DNA from: an uncultured Nitrospira sp.
GTDB lineage: Bacteria; Nitrospirota; Nitrospiria; Nitrospirales; Nitrospiraceae
Reading direction: 5' to 3'
DNA length: 64,000 nt
Assembly (NCBI GenBank): GCA_902500775.1
Contig: CABVRZ010000008.1
Span: forward strand, 1-64,000
Below, piece by piece: positions 8,340 to 16,280 of the stretch (the first letter of the stretch is position 1; each line of letters begins with the position of its first letter). The position numbers and the translations under genes were made by a program. The notes beneath the pieces are model-generated. The model had not been told where the DNA came from. It searched no databases and was given only the letters and a program-made list of their open reading frames with translations.

Positions 8340-9584
8340 CTATTTGTGTGTCAGTCGATATTTTTCAATCGCCAGACGAGCAATCTGTTTGCCCATCTCG
8401 GTTCCTACCTTGCCACTGTTCCGATAATGGACGCCATCATAGATTCGGGCGTTCGCAACTTCTTGCATGAACTCGTCCACATCGGCCCAGCTGCGCGTGA
8501 TGTCACCCGCTGCATGACTGCTCGTGGTGAGGGCCGGCATGGGATCATGGCCGACCTCAGCCTTTAACACCGTCCCCACGGCACCAGATGTAATACAGTG
8601 TGCGCAGGGATATTCCGGATGCATGGGTGTCTCGATGAATGGGAGCCAGGACTCGTCCCGTTCAGTCGCGTCGTTCCCATCGATGTCGCCGTTCCGAATG
8701 GCGGTGAGTGGTCGCCAGAACCCGTAGTGATATTTTGCATCAAACACCGCAATCAAGCCGTCATCCGACGCTTGCGTGACAGCCGCAAACAAGCGTGCGT
8801 TCCGCGTGATGTCTCGCTCCGGGGTCTTCGCGACTGATCGCACAATGCCATGATAGATCGGCGGCATGACCTCTTCCCAGAAACGGGCAATGTCTGTCTG
8901 GGCTGCCGTTCGCCGTCGGCTGTTTTTTCTGCCCAGTGCTTTCACTTCATTGAAGTCATGTGTCCATACTTCGCTGCCCAAGTCCGGCGGTGGCCCAGGA
9001 CGAAATTGCGACGGGCTTGCCATCAGCCAGGGCCTGCGAGACCTCCACTCTGGAGCCTCCGGTATCACCGTGGGCACATAGGTTCCTGCCCTCGTATGTG
9101 GACGATAGGATTCCCCTGCAGCAGCCCCGTCATTCGCCCGCCGCGCGAGAATGCCCGCCACCGCTTTTTCAGCAACTGCGATGCCGTTGAATTTAGCCGG
9201 ACCATCGGCGATGGCTGTCATGGCAGTCTGATAGGCGTGATCGATCATGGCTTGTTGAGACGGGATTAGTTTCGTCAGCATGGCATGATTCGCCGCAGCG
9301 ACCGCAGCCTCAACGGATGCCCCAGGGGCTGCTTCCAGTTTCAGATCGCTGACTGGATATCGCTGTGTAATGGCGTTCACCGCTTCATAGACTGAAGCTT
9401 GAACCATGGCCAGTGCCCGTTCCGCAGGCAACGGTCCTAGTCCTGCCTTCACGACGATCTCTCCGGCTCGTTCATTCCACTCGGTGACGACGTCTGCTCT
9501 GGCATCAGACAATGCTGGTGCCGTGAGGAGTAGCCCAACGAGGCCGATTCGCAGCATCGATGGATAGGCAATCATCCTTCGCAT
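8340..9584 (-). CDS. Exported vanadium-haloperoxidase/PAP2-like protein
   Basis: A 414-aa protein with an N-terminal hydrophobic signal (about residues 10-30, ending near ARADVV). It carries the three metal-oxyanion binding motifs of the vanadium haloperoxidase/PAP2 phosphatase superfamily: KYHYGFWRP (Kx6RP), HPEYPCAHC in the position of PSGH, and ARIYDGVHYRNS in the position of SRxxxGxH. Members either oxidise halides with peroxide or hydrolyse phosphoesters; which applies here cannot be told. PCAH in place of PSGH is seen in the bacterial haloperoxidase-like subgroup. Likely periplasmic. It is monocistronic, with gaps on both sides. The first Met (9584) is used; Met9 is an alternative that shortens the signal peptide. 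Confidence 0.83.
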   Translation of the reverse strand: MRRMIAYPSMLRIGLVGLLLTAPALSDARADVVTEWNERAGEIVVKAGLGPLPAERALAMVQASVYEAVNAITQRYPVSDLKLEAAPGASVEAAVAAANHAMLTKLIPSQQAMIDHAYQTAMTAIADGPAKFNGIAVAEKAVAGILARRANDGAAAGESYRPHTRAGTYVPTVIPEAPEWRSRRPWLMASPSQFRPGPPPDLGSEVWTHDFNEVKALGRKNSRRRTAAQTDIARFWEEVMPPIYHGIVRSVAKTPERDITRNARLFAAVTQASDDGLIAVFDAKYHYGFWRPLTAIRNGDIDGNDATERDESWLPFIETPMHPEYPCAHCITSGAVGTVLKAEVGHDPMPALTTSSHAAGDITRSWADVDEFMQEVANARIYDGVHYRNSGKVGTEMGKQIARLAIEKYRLTHK

Positions 9585-9827
9585 GGTATCTTCACCCCTG
9601 AGTTATGACTTGTTCTCTCATCACGCGTTCCCCGATCAAGCCCCACCGTAGCAATTGAGCAACTATCGTGCTTACGCTACCGCAATTGAACGGCTGCAAA
9701 CTCTCGACACCAGCTATGGTCAGTAATAGGTACCAGACTCAATGCTTATTGAAATGGGGATATTATCCTCAAGATCGTCAAATTATCTGGACAACCAGGA
9801 GCAAGAAGCTACGGTGTCAGCCTCGGT

Positions 9828-9855
9828 CTGAGGAGGGCACGCTGTCCCTCCTCAG
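9828..9855 (-). terminator. Strong hairpin downstream of the repeat-protein gene
   Basis: CTGAGGAGGG (9828-9837) pairs perfectly with CCCTCCTCAG (9846-9855) around an 8-nt loop. It lies 23 bp beyond the stop codon of the gene ending at 9878. No T-run follows, so it may stabilise the 3' end rather than terminate intrinsically. Nothing else is evident between 9585 and 9877. Confidence 0.55.
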
Positions 9856-9877
9856 CTCCCTCTCTCGCCGAGTCATC

Positions 9878-10217
9878 CTAGCTCACAGGCTGGCTTGATG
9901 AATAGGTCGACCCTCCGGCCCCGATCCGCTCAATGACAGTCACGTGAGTCCGCTCATTTTCCGCCATGTGACAGCCATCGGTCTGACCGGAGGCATACAT
10001 TGATCCTCCTGCTCCAATGCGCTCGACTACATCGGCCTTCACCGAATAATGACCTGCTTGGACCGACTTTGACTGGTAGGTCGACCCCCCCATGTCCGAT
10101 ACGCTCCGCGCCAGCCATGTGGCCTGCCTCCAACGCGAAGCTGTTTGATCCATCGATCATGCCTGCTGCAACCACCATGGCCATGAACCCGATTCTCACG
10201 ACGCTCTTCCCTCTCAT
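9878..10217 (-). pseudogene. Exported small protein with three ERIGxGGS(T/M)Y repeats, frameshifted at a G7 tract
   Basis: The start at 10217 follows GGGAGG by 5 nt and opens a signal peptide (MRGKSVVRIG..., cleavage near FALEA). The frame then reaches AERIGHGG, where seven consecutive G (plus strand C7 at 10085-10091) shift it. With six G the protein would run on as STYQSKSVQAGHYS and through two further units, VERIGAGGSMY and IERIGAGGSTY, to a TAG at 9878-9880, about 113 aa. The threefold repetition of the same motif on both sides of the tract shows that the two frames are one gene. I do not recognise the family. The repeats suggest an extracytoplasmic structural or binding peptide. The G7 tract may be a real frameshift, a phase-variable switch or an assembly error. 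Confidence 0.72.
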
Positions 10218-10443
10218 GATGTCCTCCCTCTGGTTTGTCATCTGCTGCGGATCATTTCGCATGCTTGAGTGGAAGATAACCGCACCTCGCTAATCAGTCC
10301 AATTGGTAGTTCATGCATACACCATAAGATATTCTTATCAACCATGGACGCTTCGTCGCCTGGCGAGATTTTCATATGCTTAATGATGCGGGGGTTGGCA
10401 TCTCTCGAACGAGATCCTGTGCGCTTACAAACTGATGGGGGTA

Positions 10444-10654
10444 GCTAACAGTGTGTTGACAAACCCCGTGACGACCTCGGAAAGGGCGTCGTGTCTGAGA
10501 TCACGGATGACATTGGCGCGCCCCACAGGCTGTTCAGAAAGGCTGTCCAGCAAGGCCGCAGTGAGCGAGGAGGCGAATCGTACTCTCTGCCGTACGGTGA
10601 GCCTCTGAGCGAGGCGAGAACGCCGCTGGCGGCCTTTGTCAACAGCCTGCTAAT
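10444..10654. repeat. Repeat family A, copy 2 (211 bp, inverted orientation)
   Basis: Terminal inverted repeats GCTAACAGTGTGTTGACAAA and TTTGTCAACAGCCTGCTAAT bound a unit that, read on the minus strand, is almost identical to copy 4 at 52949-53159 over its full 211 bp. It contains no plausible gene. It lies in the 590-bp gap between the repeat-protein gene and the lipoprotein gene; apart from this element I see nothing else in 10218-10809. Confidence 0.88.
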
Positions 10655-10809
10655 TGGCTTGAACAGGAAAAGGCTTACAGGACTGTAGCGCAATGGAGGC
10701 TAGGAATATTGAGGTCCAGCAACCGCATCACGGCATGTGCTCAGAAGTATGGAGCGATAGAGCCAGGCCGAATGGCTAGACTAGACTCCTGGATACTTTG
10801 ATTCAGTAC

Positions 10810-11232
10810 TCAGTGATGCGTGAACTGATCACGCTTACAACTCTCTTCCGCTAAGAGTCGCTGACCTACCGTTGCATCCGTGGGGATGCGCGCCATACAG
10901 TCCTCGAACGAATCACCTTGCGTGCCGGCGGATGGACGGTTAGCACTTTTTGCGGCGGCCGTTGCGACGAGACTTTGGTGCAACTTTTCATTATCCTGAC
11001 AACTTTGTTCGGCCACCATCCGTGCCCCTTCGCTGGAATCATCTACAATTCGAGCCAAGCACGCCTTCAATAAATCCGACGGTCCAACGGGCGCTGGCTC
11101 AGCGGGAGCCGATGACATGACTGGGTCGGTTGCAGTTGTTTCCATTCCCGCGCGTTCGGATGCGCAACCGGCTATCACCGATAAGCAAACCAGTCCACAA
11201 AGCACCGTTCTAATCGGCATTCTTTTTATCAT
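10810..11232 (-). CDS. Small lipoprotein with two Cys-pair repeats
   Basis: A 140-aa protein. The start at 11232 is set by GGGAGGAAAGCG directly upstream; the longer frame to 11328 would run into repeat B2. N-terminal signal with a lipobox (VIAGC) indicates lipidation and membrane anchoring. A short Ala/Pro-rich linker follows, then two similar units of about 28 residues: CLARIVDDSSEGARMVAEQSC and, nearer the end, CMARIPTDATVGQRLLAEESC (first and last Cys conserved in each). Each pair could form a disulfide closing a helical hairpin. I do not recognise the family. Monocistronic. Confidence 0.7.
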   Translation of the reverse strand: MIKRMPIRTVLCGLVCLSVIAGCASERAGMETTATDPVMSSAPAEPAPVGPSDLLKACLARIVDDSSEGARMVAEQSCQDNEKLHQSLVATAAAKSANRPSAGTQGDSFEDCMARIPTDATVGQRLLAEESCKRDQFTHH

Positions 11233-11321
11233 TCGCTTTCCTCCCTTCCTAACGTTGAGGCTCTCCATCAGCCCTGTATAGCGAAGTCCCCTGCTTGGAG
11301 CAAGCCAAATTGTGGCCCTAG

Positions 11322-11530
11322 CCCGCATTATTCATGACAGTTCGTGACGAAACCGACGAGAAGCTAGGCGAGACGGGCACGCGGGGCCCTGAGAGACCGA
11401 GGCATACTTGAAACAGCATGTCGAGGTCACGAAGGGCGAGCCTGCTCGCCTGGCCGCTGACAGACTGCGGCCAGGCTTGTCACAGCGGCGGATCGGCGGG
11501 TGCAGTAGAAGTGTTCATGAATAATGCGGG
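11322..11530. repeat. Repeat family B, copy 2: 209-bp MITE-like element
   Basis: Same CCCGCATTATTCATGA terminal inverted repeats and same 209-bp length as copy 1 (5243-5451), with a closely matching interior. Flanks are CTAG (11318-11321) and CTGG (11531-11534), a target duplication with one mismatch. It lies between the lipoprotein promoter region and the 3' end of arsC. Readthrough of the frameshifted arsC frame would run into it. Confidence 0.82.
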
Positions 11531-11574
11531 CTGGGGCAAGACCCATTCGGTGGTGTGAGGGCAGATTGCTTGCG

Positions 11575-11999
11575 TCAGACGACCGAGAAGCGAGTGGAAA
11601 GGAATTCCTCGAGACAGGTCTTGATTTGATCCCGCACTGTATAAAAGCGTGACGTTGCGCTTCAGACGTTCCGATCGTGACAGCCGGGTCTTCAAAGCTC
11701 CAATGAATCAGATTCCCCATGTGAGGCCAACACAGGCAGGACTCTTTCGCCCGATCACATACCGTCATCACATAGTCGAATGGCTGATCCCTAAACTCGC
11801 CCATGTGCTTGGAGCGGTAGGCCGACATATCGATCCCAAGCTCCTGCATCACCGCCACCGCGACAGGGTTTAGCCCCACAGGATGCGTCCCGGCGCTTAA
11901 GACGTCATAGCGGTCCCCAGCCAGATGATGAAGCAGCACTTCCGCCATCTGACTGCGAGCTGAATTGCCCGTGCAGAGAAAGAGCACTCGCCGTTTCAT
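11575..11999 (-). pseudogene. arsC: Thioredoxin-type arsenate reductase, frameshifted near its 3' end
   Basis: Low-molecular-weight-phosphatase-type ArsC, which reduces arsenate to arsenite through a Cys relay. Seen: the CTGNSAR loop (C9x5R15) and the relay cysteines C81 and C88 in VCDRAKESC. The frame is intact up to HWSFEDPAVTIG and EAQRHAF; then the usual C-terminal helix (TVRDQIKTCLEEFL, ending at TGA 11577-11575) is found in the next frame. One base appears missing at the plus-strand A4 run 11643-11646 (minus-strand T4 where T5 would restore the frame). Without correction the frame runs on to 11427, into repeat B2. The start ATG (11999) overlaps the arsM stop as ATGA. All catalytic cysteines precede the lesion, so some activity might survive. 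An assembly error is equally possible. Confidence 0.82.
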
Positions 12000-12862
12000 G
12001 AGCAACACGTGGTCGAGCAACAGGCCGCGGAGCTGGCCTCCGGCTTGGTCGCGCGCACAAACCCGCTGAGGAACTTGCCGTCAACAACCTGAGCGATCGT
12101 CTCGAGATCGATCCCGGTCCCTTCAAAGAGTTCTCGCGCATCGGCGGCCGTATAGACTCGTGTGGGCTCGATGGAGATTCGCTCAAACCCCGCCCGTTCA
12201 AGCTTGGCAGCATACTCCTGTTCCTCCAACGCTCCGGCAACGCACCCAGCCCATAGTTCGATGCTGCGTTGGATTTCCTGTGGGATTGCCCCTCTCACGA
12301 CGATGTCCGATACCGCGAGGCGCCCACCAGGTTTCAGTACCCGGAAAGCCTCCGCCAGCACCAGATCCTTGTTGGGTGACAGATTGATGACACAGTTCGA
12401 AATGATGAGATCGACAGAGTTGTCCGGCAGCGGAATGTGTTCGATGTCGCCCTTCAAGAACTCTACGTTCGTCACCCCCGCTTTTACCTGATTGGCTCGT
12501 GCCAACTCCAACATTTCATCCGTCATGTCCAGGCCATACACTTTACCGGTTGGTCCAACTCGCTTTGCCGAGAGCAGCACATCGATGCCGCCTCCCGATC
12601 CAAGGTCCAACACCGTTTCACCGGGTGCTATCTGAGCCAGCGCCGTTGGATTGCCACAGCCTAACGACGCTGTCACAGCATCTTGTGGCAGTGCGGCTGT
12701 TTCGTGATCGTTGTACAGATTGTCTGTGATTGGGTCGAGCTTCCCTGCCTGCAAAACAGTCCCGGTCCCGCAACAGGAACGCCGCTCCTGTTTCTGCGCC
12801 TGCAGCGCCGCCTGGCCGTATCTGGTCTTGATTTCTTCTTTGAGCGTCTGTGCGTCACTCAT
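11996..12862 (-). CDS. arsM: Arsenite S-adenosylmethionine methyltransferase
   Basis: A 288-aa class I SAM methyltransferase that methylates trivalent arsenic. Seen: SAM motif I (VLDLGSGGG, about 85-93), the post-I acidic strand (YGLDMTDEM) and the ArsM cysteines C30/C31, C69 (SLGCGNP), C157 (SNCVINL) and C207 (WAGCVAGA), the last two being the As(III)-binding pair in characterised members. A Cys-rich tail (CCSTTCCS) may add metal ligands. It is the first gene of an arsM-arsC unit, with a 4-bp ATGA overlap with arsC and an ArsR-type box 12 bp upstream of its start, so arsenite-inducible expression is likely. Confidence 0.93.
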   Translation of the reverse strand: MSDAQTLKEEIKTRYGQAALQAQKQERRSCCGTGTVLQAGKLDPITDNLYNDHETAALPQDAVTASLGCGNPTALAQIAPGETVLDLGSGGGIDVLLSAKRVGPTGKVYGLDMTDEMLELARANQVKAGVTNVEFLKGDIEHIPLPDNSVDLIISNCVINLSPNKDLVLAEAFRVLKPGGRLAVSDIVVRGAIPQEIQRSIELWAGCVAGALEEQEYAAKLERAGFERISIEPTRVYTAADARELFEGTGIDLETIAQVVDGKFLSGFVRATKPEASSAACCSTTCCS

Positions 12863-12873
12863 ATTGACCTCCT

Positions 12874-12889
12874 ATCAAGAAATGTTGAT
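12874..12889. promoter_or_regulatory. ArsR/SmtB-type operator upstream of arsM
   Basis: ATCAA (12874-12878) and TTGAT (12885-12889) form an exact inverted repeat with a 6-nt spacer, the core pattern of ArsR-family operators. It sits between the arsR stop and the arsM start, placing arsM-arsC under ArsR control independently of arsR. Functional assignment is inferred from pattern and position. Confidence 0.6.
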
Positions 12890-12906
12890 GTATATGGGCT
12901 GAAAAA

Positions 12907-13224
12907 TTAGCAACAGCGGCCTCTAGAGACTGCCGACCTTGCCACCTTCTTGAGAGAACCCACCAAATCCTCCAGTTCCTCAATCGCTTGAATGCTCAGG
13001 GAGTAATACATCCACCGCCCTTCACGACGGTCTTCGATGAGCCCTGCCTCCTTGAGGACTTTGAGGTGAAACGACAGCCGCGACTGCGCGGCTTTCATCG
13101 CATCCGTCAGTTCACAAACACACTGTTCCCCGTCTTTCAGTCGGTCAAGCAACGCCAAGCGGGTCTCATCCGATAACGCATGGAACAACTCGACAGCTTT
13201 TTTCGTCGACAGCTTAGCAACCAT
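12907..13224 (-). CDS. arsR: ArsR/SmtB-family arsenic-responsive repressor
   Basis: A 105-aa winged-helix repressor that leaves DNA when As(III)/Sb(III) binds. Seen: the helix with QCVCEL (C35, C37), matching the ELCVCDL metal-binding motif, followed by the recognition helix AAQSRLSFHLKVLKEAGLI and the wing REGRWMYYSL. A C-terminal CC pair (104-105) may be an extra ligand. The start at 13224 (MVAKLS) is chosen because the upstream extension to 13296 is not conserved-looking and would overlap a palindrome at 13238-13250. It heads the cassette arsR, arsM, arsC. Confidence 0.9.
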   Translation of the reverse strand: MVAKLSTKKAVELFHALSDETRLALLDRLKDGEQCVCELTDAMKAAQSRLSFHLKVLKEAGLIEDRREGRWMYYSLSIQAIEELEDLVGSLKKVARSAVSRGRCC

Positions 13225-13237
13225 GCCAAATGGATAT

Positions 13238-13250
13238 AACAATAATTGTT
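13238..13250. promoter_or_regulatory. Palindrome upstream of arsR (probable autoregulatory operator)
   Basis: AACAATAATTGTT is a perfect 13-bp palindrome 14 bp upstream of the arsR start and is followed by GATGA, giving a TTGAT half-site like that of the operator at 12874. Autoregulation of arsR is inferred. Confidence 0.45.
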
Positions 13251-13436
13251 GATGAGTCAAGGACCGGTGGGGAGATGAGTGACATGAATCGTGCAACCTG
13301 CGGTTTACAAATTTCAGAGCGCCCTACCTCTAACAACGTAACCCCACAAGAAACCACAACTCAGGAATCTGGCACGGTTGTGCTGATGGGACCGGTTTGT
13401 CCGGTCCTGGCAGCAATGAGCGAGCAGAGTGAAAGT

Positions 13437-13919
13437 TTACGTTGTTCTGTCGGTAGAGTGCGATGTCTTCCCATCTTTCTTAAAAAGTGAAAGGGAGGCG
13501 GTGAGCATACTGAGCAACCAACCAAGAAGTAAGAAGGAAAGTATGCCAATCGCGACCGACCATGCGATTTGTTCCAGCGAAAATCCTCCAAAAACGATTA
13601 CAACTGTGCCAGCCATCCCTATGAAATAGAGGCTCGCATATATAATGAAGGCCTGTCTCTTCAGACTCTTTGTCTCTGGCTGGGAACAGGGTGGCAAAAG
13701 ATTAGTGTACCAAGTTGGTAAGGGACCAGTGAAGGCGCTGAGCAAGTGCATAAAAAGAAAGAGGGCTCCGCCGCTGAAGATCAGAAAGAAGACGGCTAAG
13801 AATCCGGTCGGATTCTCCACATGAAACAATCTGTAACCCAATTTCACTACGAACAGCGCACAAATTGAGAAGTACAGCGATAAGGCAAAGATAAATCCCA
13901 TGCGTGCCATTGCGTGCAA
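13437..13919 (-). CDS. Unknown polytopic membrane protein
   Basis: A 160-aa hydrophobic protein with about four to five predicted membrane segments (approximately residues 5-28, 38-62, 88-112, 117-140), a loop rich in Pro and Thr near residues 66-85 and a polar Ser/Thr/Lys tail. I do not recognise the family. It lies between the arsenic cassette (same strand, downstream) and the divergent PII-like gene. There is no clear ribosome-binding site to decide between Met1, Met4 and Met7. Confidence 0.6.
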   Translation of the reverse strand: MHAMARMGFIFALSLYFSICALFVVKLGYRLFHVENPTGFLAVFFLIFSGGALFLFMHLLSAFTGPLPTWYTNLLPPCSQPETKSLKRQAFIIYASLYFIGMAGTVVIVFGGFSLEQIAWSVAIGILSFLLLGWLLSMLTASLSLFKKDGKTSHSTDRTT

Positions 13920-14283
13920 TTTCTCCAGCTGGTGCCTAATCGACAGCCCAATGACACAAATCGTAGCACAACGGTTCAGTTAAGCCATTTGAATCTGGCT
14001 TGGGATGAATGAGCAGTCGGTGCCTGAGGGGTGAAACGCCTGCAAAGAGAGTCATCGTTGACCTGCGATTTCCTAGAACGCGAGGCATAGGCTCAAGAGG
14101 TTCAAAAACCCCTTGTTTGTTTAACACTTGTAGACGCGGCCTCTTCAAAGGCTTACTCGTAATCTCCGTGAAAACTCAGAAAGAACTCTTAAAATGACAG
14201 AGCATTTGTTAGGGATTTCACCCTGTGGTACGCTCAACACAACGATTGCTCGGGCCATAACCACAACGTCGAAGGGTGCTCTG
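13920..14283. other. Divergent intergenic region, no gene seen
   Basis: 364 bp between the start of the membrane protein (minus) and the PII-like gene (plus). Short frames on both strands have neither ribosome-binding sites nor recognisable content. It should hold both promoters; I cannot place them with confidence. Confidence 0.4.
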
Positions 14284-14604
14284 ATGAAGATGCTTCACAT
14301 TGTCTGTGGGAAGCGATTAGAAGACGAGATTCTGGCCCTGTTTAAAAAACTGGGGATCAACGGATACACGATCATCTCAGGCGTGGGAGGCAGTGGTGTG
14401 ACGGGGACTGTCGATGCCAGCCACTCCGCCGATCACAATGCTCAGACCAATACCCTCTTCATGGTCGCACTCGGATATGAATCCACCTTTCTCCCGCAGA
14501 TTCTGGCGGCACTCAAAGAGTTGCGTGCCAAGCATATTCAAGGGCATGAGGACCGTGAAATCCCTCTAAAAGTCTTTCTTCAACCCTGCGAAATCATCAT
14601 CTAG
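14284..14604 (+). CDS. PII-like small signalling protein
   Basis: A 106-aa protein with the ferredoxin-like beta-alpha-beta layout of the PII superfamily: MKMLHIVCGKRLEDEILALF (strand-helix), NGYTIISGVGGSG leading into a T-loop-like segment, TLFMVALGYE and a C-terminal strand PLKVFLQPCEI. Such proteins are trimeric sensors that regulate transporters or enzymes. It lacks the uridylylation-site Tyr context of GlnB/GlnK, so it is a divergent PII-like protein rather than GlnB. The start at 14284 (MKML) fits the fold; the frame is open from 14194. The stop TAG (14602-14604) lies inside the terminal inverted repeat of repeat A3, so the present 3' end was set by that insertion or coincides with it. 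Confidence 0.68.
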   Translation: MKMLHIVCGKRLEDEILALFKKLGINGYTIISGVGGSGVTGTVDASHSADHNAQTNTLFMVALGYESTFLPQILAALKELRAKHIQGHEDREIPLKVFLQPCEIII

Positions 14605-14810
14605 CAGTGTGCTGAGAAACCCTGCCCCGCCTGGAAAAAGAATCGTGCGCATATGGAGGCTGACCAGATCTGGATGCCCCGCAGGCGATTCAGAAAGGCC
14701 GTCCAGCAAGGCCGCAGCGAGCAAAGAGGCGAATCGTACCCTGTCCTGTACGTTGAGCCTCTGAGCGACACGAGAACGCCGCTGGTGGTCTTTATCAACA
14801 GCCTGCTAGC
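14600..14810. repeat. Repeat family A, copy 3 (211 bp, inverted orientation)
   Basis: Ends CTAGCAGTGTGCTGAGAAA and TTTATCAACAGCCTGCTAG match the family A terminal inverted repeats. Read on the minus strand, the first 120 bp closely follow copies 2 and 4, whereas the far half is diverged. It directly abuts and supplies the stop codon of the PII-like gene. The rest of the gap to 14969 shows no gene. Confidence 0.82.
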
Positions 14811-14969
14811 AGATCGCACACAGGTTCGTTCTGCATCTATTCACCAGAAGGGGCGATGCCGCTGGCCCCAATCGGACCCCTTCTCAGCATTGGAACCATG
14901 GCACCTCCGAGCTAGAATCGAGTAGTATCATGAAAGGATGACTCTTGAGGCCGTTAAACGGAGCAATCA

Positions 14970-16235
14970 ATGCGGTGGGTAAAGAGAATTCTCATCGGAC
15001 TCGTCGTATGTGGCGGGCTCACGTACCTGTACTACACCGAAGTGAAGCCGGTCGTTATCTTCGGCTTGCGAGAAGACTACGCCCACGCCATCCCCCACCA
15101 ACAAGTGCCTGAAGGTCTCACGAGCTTGAAAGCCGAGTCCTGTGGAGTCTGCCATACCGACATCTACAACGAGTGGAAGACGAGTATCCATGCGCAGGCC
15201 TATACCGATCCCTTCTTCCAAGCCTATTGGACGAAGGACAAACATATCTGGGTCTGCCTGAACTGTCACACGCCGCTGGAAAACCAGCAACCGACCTTGA
15301 TCAAGGATATTCCTCGGGATCGAGTTGAACGTGCTGTGCAGGAACCAAATCCCCACTACGACAAGGAGTATCAACAGGAAGGTGTGACCTGCGCGGGCTG
15401 CCATGTGCGAGATGGGGTCATCATGGGACCATACGAAGACGCCAAGGCCCCCCATCCGACAAAATACGATCCGACGTTTCGCACTGCACAATTGTGTGAG
15501 CGTTGTCACAGTGTCGTGGGAGGACCGGCACAGTTTTATAACGGAGGGCCCTGTGGCACCTATCCCGAATACGAGGATGGGTACTGGAAGAAAGAGAAGG
15601 ACTTCATCTGCCAAAACTGCCACATGCCGGCAATCGAACGGCCGGTCGCAGCAGGCGGCCCTATTCGTCAGGGACGCCAACATCTTTGGCGTGGCGGTCA
15701 CGACCCTGCGATGGTCAAACGAGCGATCGATGTGAAGGTGGTGGCCGATCCGGCTGAACCCAAACCCGGCGACAACGTCAGGATCACGCTAACTCTCATC
15801 AATGCGGGTGCGGGGCACAAACTCCCCACGGGAGATCCCGATCGCCATTTCACGGTCGAGTTTGCAGTGGAAGATGAGAATGGCAACGTAACGGAACAAC
15901 AGTCCGATACCATGGGCCGCTGGATCCTGTGGCAACCGGCGATCATCGAGCTCTACGACAATCGGCTCATGCCGCTAGCCAGCCGAGAATATACATTTGA
16001 GTATCAACTGCCGAAGGAGAGTGCGGGTCTCAAGCTCAACACGAAGATCCGTTACCACATCCAGACCGAAGGGCAACATCAGATGCTCATCGACAAGTAT
16101 GGCCTCACGGCAAAAGATCCGTACAACTTCATCGTCTATGAACGGGCTGTGCCATTGATTGGCAATCTCGCCAACGCCTTTACGCAGAGCGTCGTTGAGA
16201 CGCACCTTGCCTGTGCAGCACCAGGTCGCGGCTAA
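14970..16235 (+). CDS. Membrane-anchored five-haem cytochrome c
   Basis: A 421-aa periplasmic electron carrier. An N-terminal uncleaved or signal helix (residues 5-23) is followed by five CxxCH haem-binding motifs: CGVCH (58-62), CLNCH (96-100), CAGCH (141-145), CERCH (176-180) and CQNCH (214-218), the last with an adjacent Met. Residues 240-400 form a beta-rich domain (VRITLTLINAGAGHKLPTG and following strands). The haem part resembles cytochrome c554-type multihaem proteins. Extra His residues (IHAQ, HWR-like contexts) could be distal ligands. A small exported Cys protein gene follows 45 bp downstream. Partner and redox role are unknown. Confidence 0.88.
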   Translation: MRWVKRILIGLVVCGGLTYLYYTEVKPVVIFGLREDYAHAIPHQQVPEGLTSLKAESCGVCHTDIYNEWKTSIHAQAYTDPFFQAYWTKDKHIWVCLNCHTPLENQQPTLIKDIPRDRVERAVQEPNPHYDKEYQQEGVTCAGCHVRDGVIMGPYEDAKAPHPTKYDPTFRTAQLCERCHSVVGGPAQFYNGGPCGTYPEYEDGYWKKEKDFICQNCHMPAIERPVAAGGPIRQGRQHLWRGGHDPAMVKRAIDVKVVADPAEPKPGDNVRITLTLINAGAGHKLPTGDPDRHFTVEFAVEDENGNVTEQQSDTMGRWILWQPAIIELYDNRLMPLASREYTFEYQLPKESAGLKLNTKIRYHIQTEGQHQMLIDKYGLTAKDPYNFIVYERAVPLIGNLANAFTQSVVETHLACAAPGRG

Positions 16236-16280
16236 CCAGACGCTCTCCAGGAAAGTCGTGATGTGAAGAGAGGATGAATC

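Noticed and set aside
11427-11574. Extended ArsC C-terminus encoded up to 11427.
   Set aside because: This stretch lies in repeat B2 and out of the native frame, so it is a readthrough product of the frameshift.
13275-13490. Plus-strand ORF diverging from arsR (MSDMNRATC...).
   Set aside because: No coding character and no family; overlaps the probable operator region, with weak ribosome-binding evidence.
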